DNA of 21,412 nucleotides from JBLMZH01 sp050258715. Its GTDB lineage: Bacteria > Patescibacteriota > Doudnabacteria > UBA920 > O2-02-FULL-48-8. Made by a program: the position numbers and the translations under genes. Below, in pieces: positions 20,758-21,412 of the stretch (within the stretch, counting starts at the first letter, position 1; each line of letters starts with the position of its first letter). The DNA lies in contig JBLMZH010000012.1 of the NCBI GenBank assembly GCA_050258715.1, positions 1-21,412 of the forward strand, given 5' to 3'. The notes below the pieces were generated by a model. It searched no databases, was not told where the DNA came from, and saw only the letters and a program-made list of their open reading frames with translations.

Positions 20758-21412
20758 AAAGGTTTAGCTTTAAAGAAGAGGAACCGGGGCAGCCTTGTCG
20801 CGTATTCGTGCTTGGGGTGGTTTTTGAGATATTCGGGAGGAAGTTCGTGCGGCTCCCTTAAGTCGTCTATGGCAAAGCGATTTTCGGAAAGGGCTTTGGC
20901 ATATTGTTCGAGGGTCCTGTGGTAATGGGTCAATTCCATGTCCATCACGGATTCGAAGCGCCGGTTGCCCGGCTGGTCGAAATAATCGAAACTTTCGCCT
21001 TTGGGCCCGCGGTTTAAAACTTTGTCTGTGAAGGATTTTTTTAGCTTAGTGACGGGATGGTTGAAGCAGGGATGCAGGATTGAGAAGATCAGAGTGCCTG
21101 TCGGTTTGATCGTACGCCGGCTTTCCGAGAGGAACATTGAGATGTCCGAGAGGTGCATCAGGAGCATGTTCGCGAAGATGAGGTCAAAGAACGTGTCCGG
21201 CAAAGGCATCGGCTTCAGAAGATCTGATTCCAGGAACTTTACGTCGGGAAATTTCCTTTTGGCGATAGTGATAAGCGATGAAGAGCCGTCAATTCCGGTA
21301 ACTTTCGCGCCTTTTGACGAAAATTTTCCCGCGAATGATCCGTCGCCGCAGCCGGCATCCAGGATCGAAAGTCCTTTGAGGTTAGAAGGCAGAAGGTCGG
21401 AAAGAGCGGAGT
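20754..21412 (-). CDS. Class I SAM-dependent methyltransferase, 5' partial
   Basis: The frame is open to the right edge of the window, so the N-terminus is missing; 218 residues are visible. Motif I for S-adenosylmethionine binding is LDAGCGDGSF (about residues 15-24 of the visible part), followed by the acidic loop VTGIDGSSSLI and the motif IV-like region LPDTFFDLIFANMLLMHL. This is a Methyltransf_11/25-type fold. The C-terminal half (HPCFNHPV, ESVMDMELTHYHRTLEQYAKAL) resembles small-molecule methyltransferases, but the substrate is unknown. A start at the internal ATG 21209 would cut off motif I and is rejected. It ends in TGA and overlaps the pheT start by 4 bases (ATGA). Confidence 0.88.
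   Translation of the reverse strand, partial: SALSDLLPSNLKGLSILDAGCGDGSFAGKFSSKGAKVTGIDGSSSLITIAKRKFPDVKFLESDLLKPMPLPDTFFDLIFANMLLMHLSDISMFLSESRRTIKPTGTLIFSILHPCFNHPVTKLKKSFTDKVLNRGPKGESFDYFDQPGNRRFESVMDMELTHYHRTLEQYAKALSENRFAIDDLREPHELPPEYLKNHPKHEYATRLPRFLFFKAKPL

Noticed and set aside
1..21412. tRNA genes, rRNA, CRISPR arrays, toxin-antitoxin pairs, prophage genes
   Set aside because: All gaps are short and were read on both strands; none holds a tRNA-like fold, regularly spaced repeats or phage-type genes.

Overview
The window looks like a chromosomal piece of a small-genome bacterium, most likely a member of the Patescibacteria (Candidate Phyla Radiation). This placement is inferred from protein style, not from a search: a beta-helix bactofilin fused to membrane segments, a DUF5671-like two-helix membrane protein, an unusual CTP synthase and an aberrant ThyA. 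Published surveys report that some CPR groups lack L9 (Microgenomates and relatives) and others lack L1 (part of the Parcubacteria). Both genes are present here, which argues against those groups. UGA is a normal stop: 5 of 24 genes end in TGA, and prfB carries the classical UGA-dependent frameshift, so this is not a UGA-glycine lineage. The coding density is very high, no gap exceeds about 165 bases, and no tRNA, rRNA, CRISPR array or insertion sequence was seen.

All genes but the first lie on the minus strand, so the region is transcribed from right to left. From the right edge: a 5'-truncated SAM methyltransferase overlaps pheT, followed by gyrB and a small membrane-anchored protein, closed by a strong terminator (about 15870-15896). 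Next is a secreted multi-domain surface protein with its own promoter. A second good promoter (13881-13909) then drives secE-nusG-slipin-rplK-DUF5671-like-rplA. This is the usual secE/nusG/L11/L1 operon with two membrane-protein genes inserted and without rplJ/rplL. It ends at a terminator near 10531-10575.

From 10417 down to 6218 there is a seven-gene deoxynucleotide cluster: dCTP deaminase, CYTH triphosphate-binding protein, ThyA homologue, Nudix hydrolase, DNPH1/RCL-like nucleotide N-hydrolase, dihydrofolate reductase and HD-domain 5'-deoxynucleotidase-like protein. Together these could make dTMP and also remove unwanted deoxynucleotides. The ThyA homologue keeps the catalytic Cys and base-recognition residues but appears to lack the conserved phosphate-binding arginines.

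The last block is prfB-ftsE-ftsX-rplI-pyrG: release factor 2, the FtsEX division complex, ribosomal protein L9 and CTP synthase. It ends at a bidirectional terminator (1140-1170) shared with the convergent plus-strand bactofilin-like gene at the left edge.

The main points for a second look are the ThyA variant and its surrounding nucleotide cluster, a 21-bp RNA helix upstream of rplA whose wobble pairs work only in the minus-strand transcript, the hairpin at the start of the secE transcript, the prfB frameshift, and an 18-nt intergenic repeat that forms hairpins.
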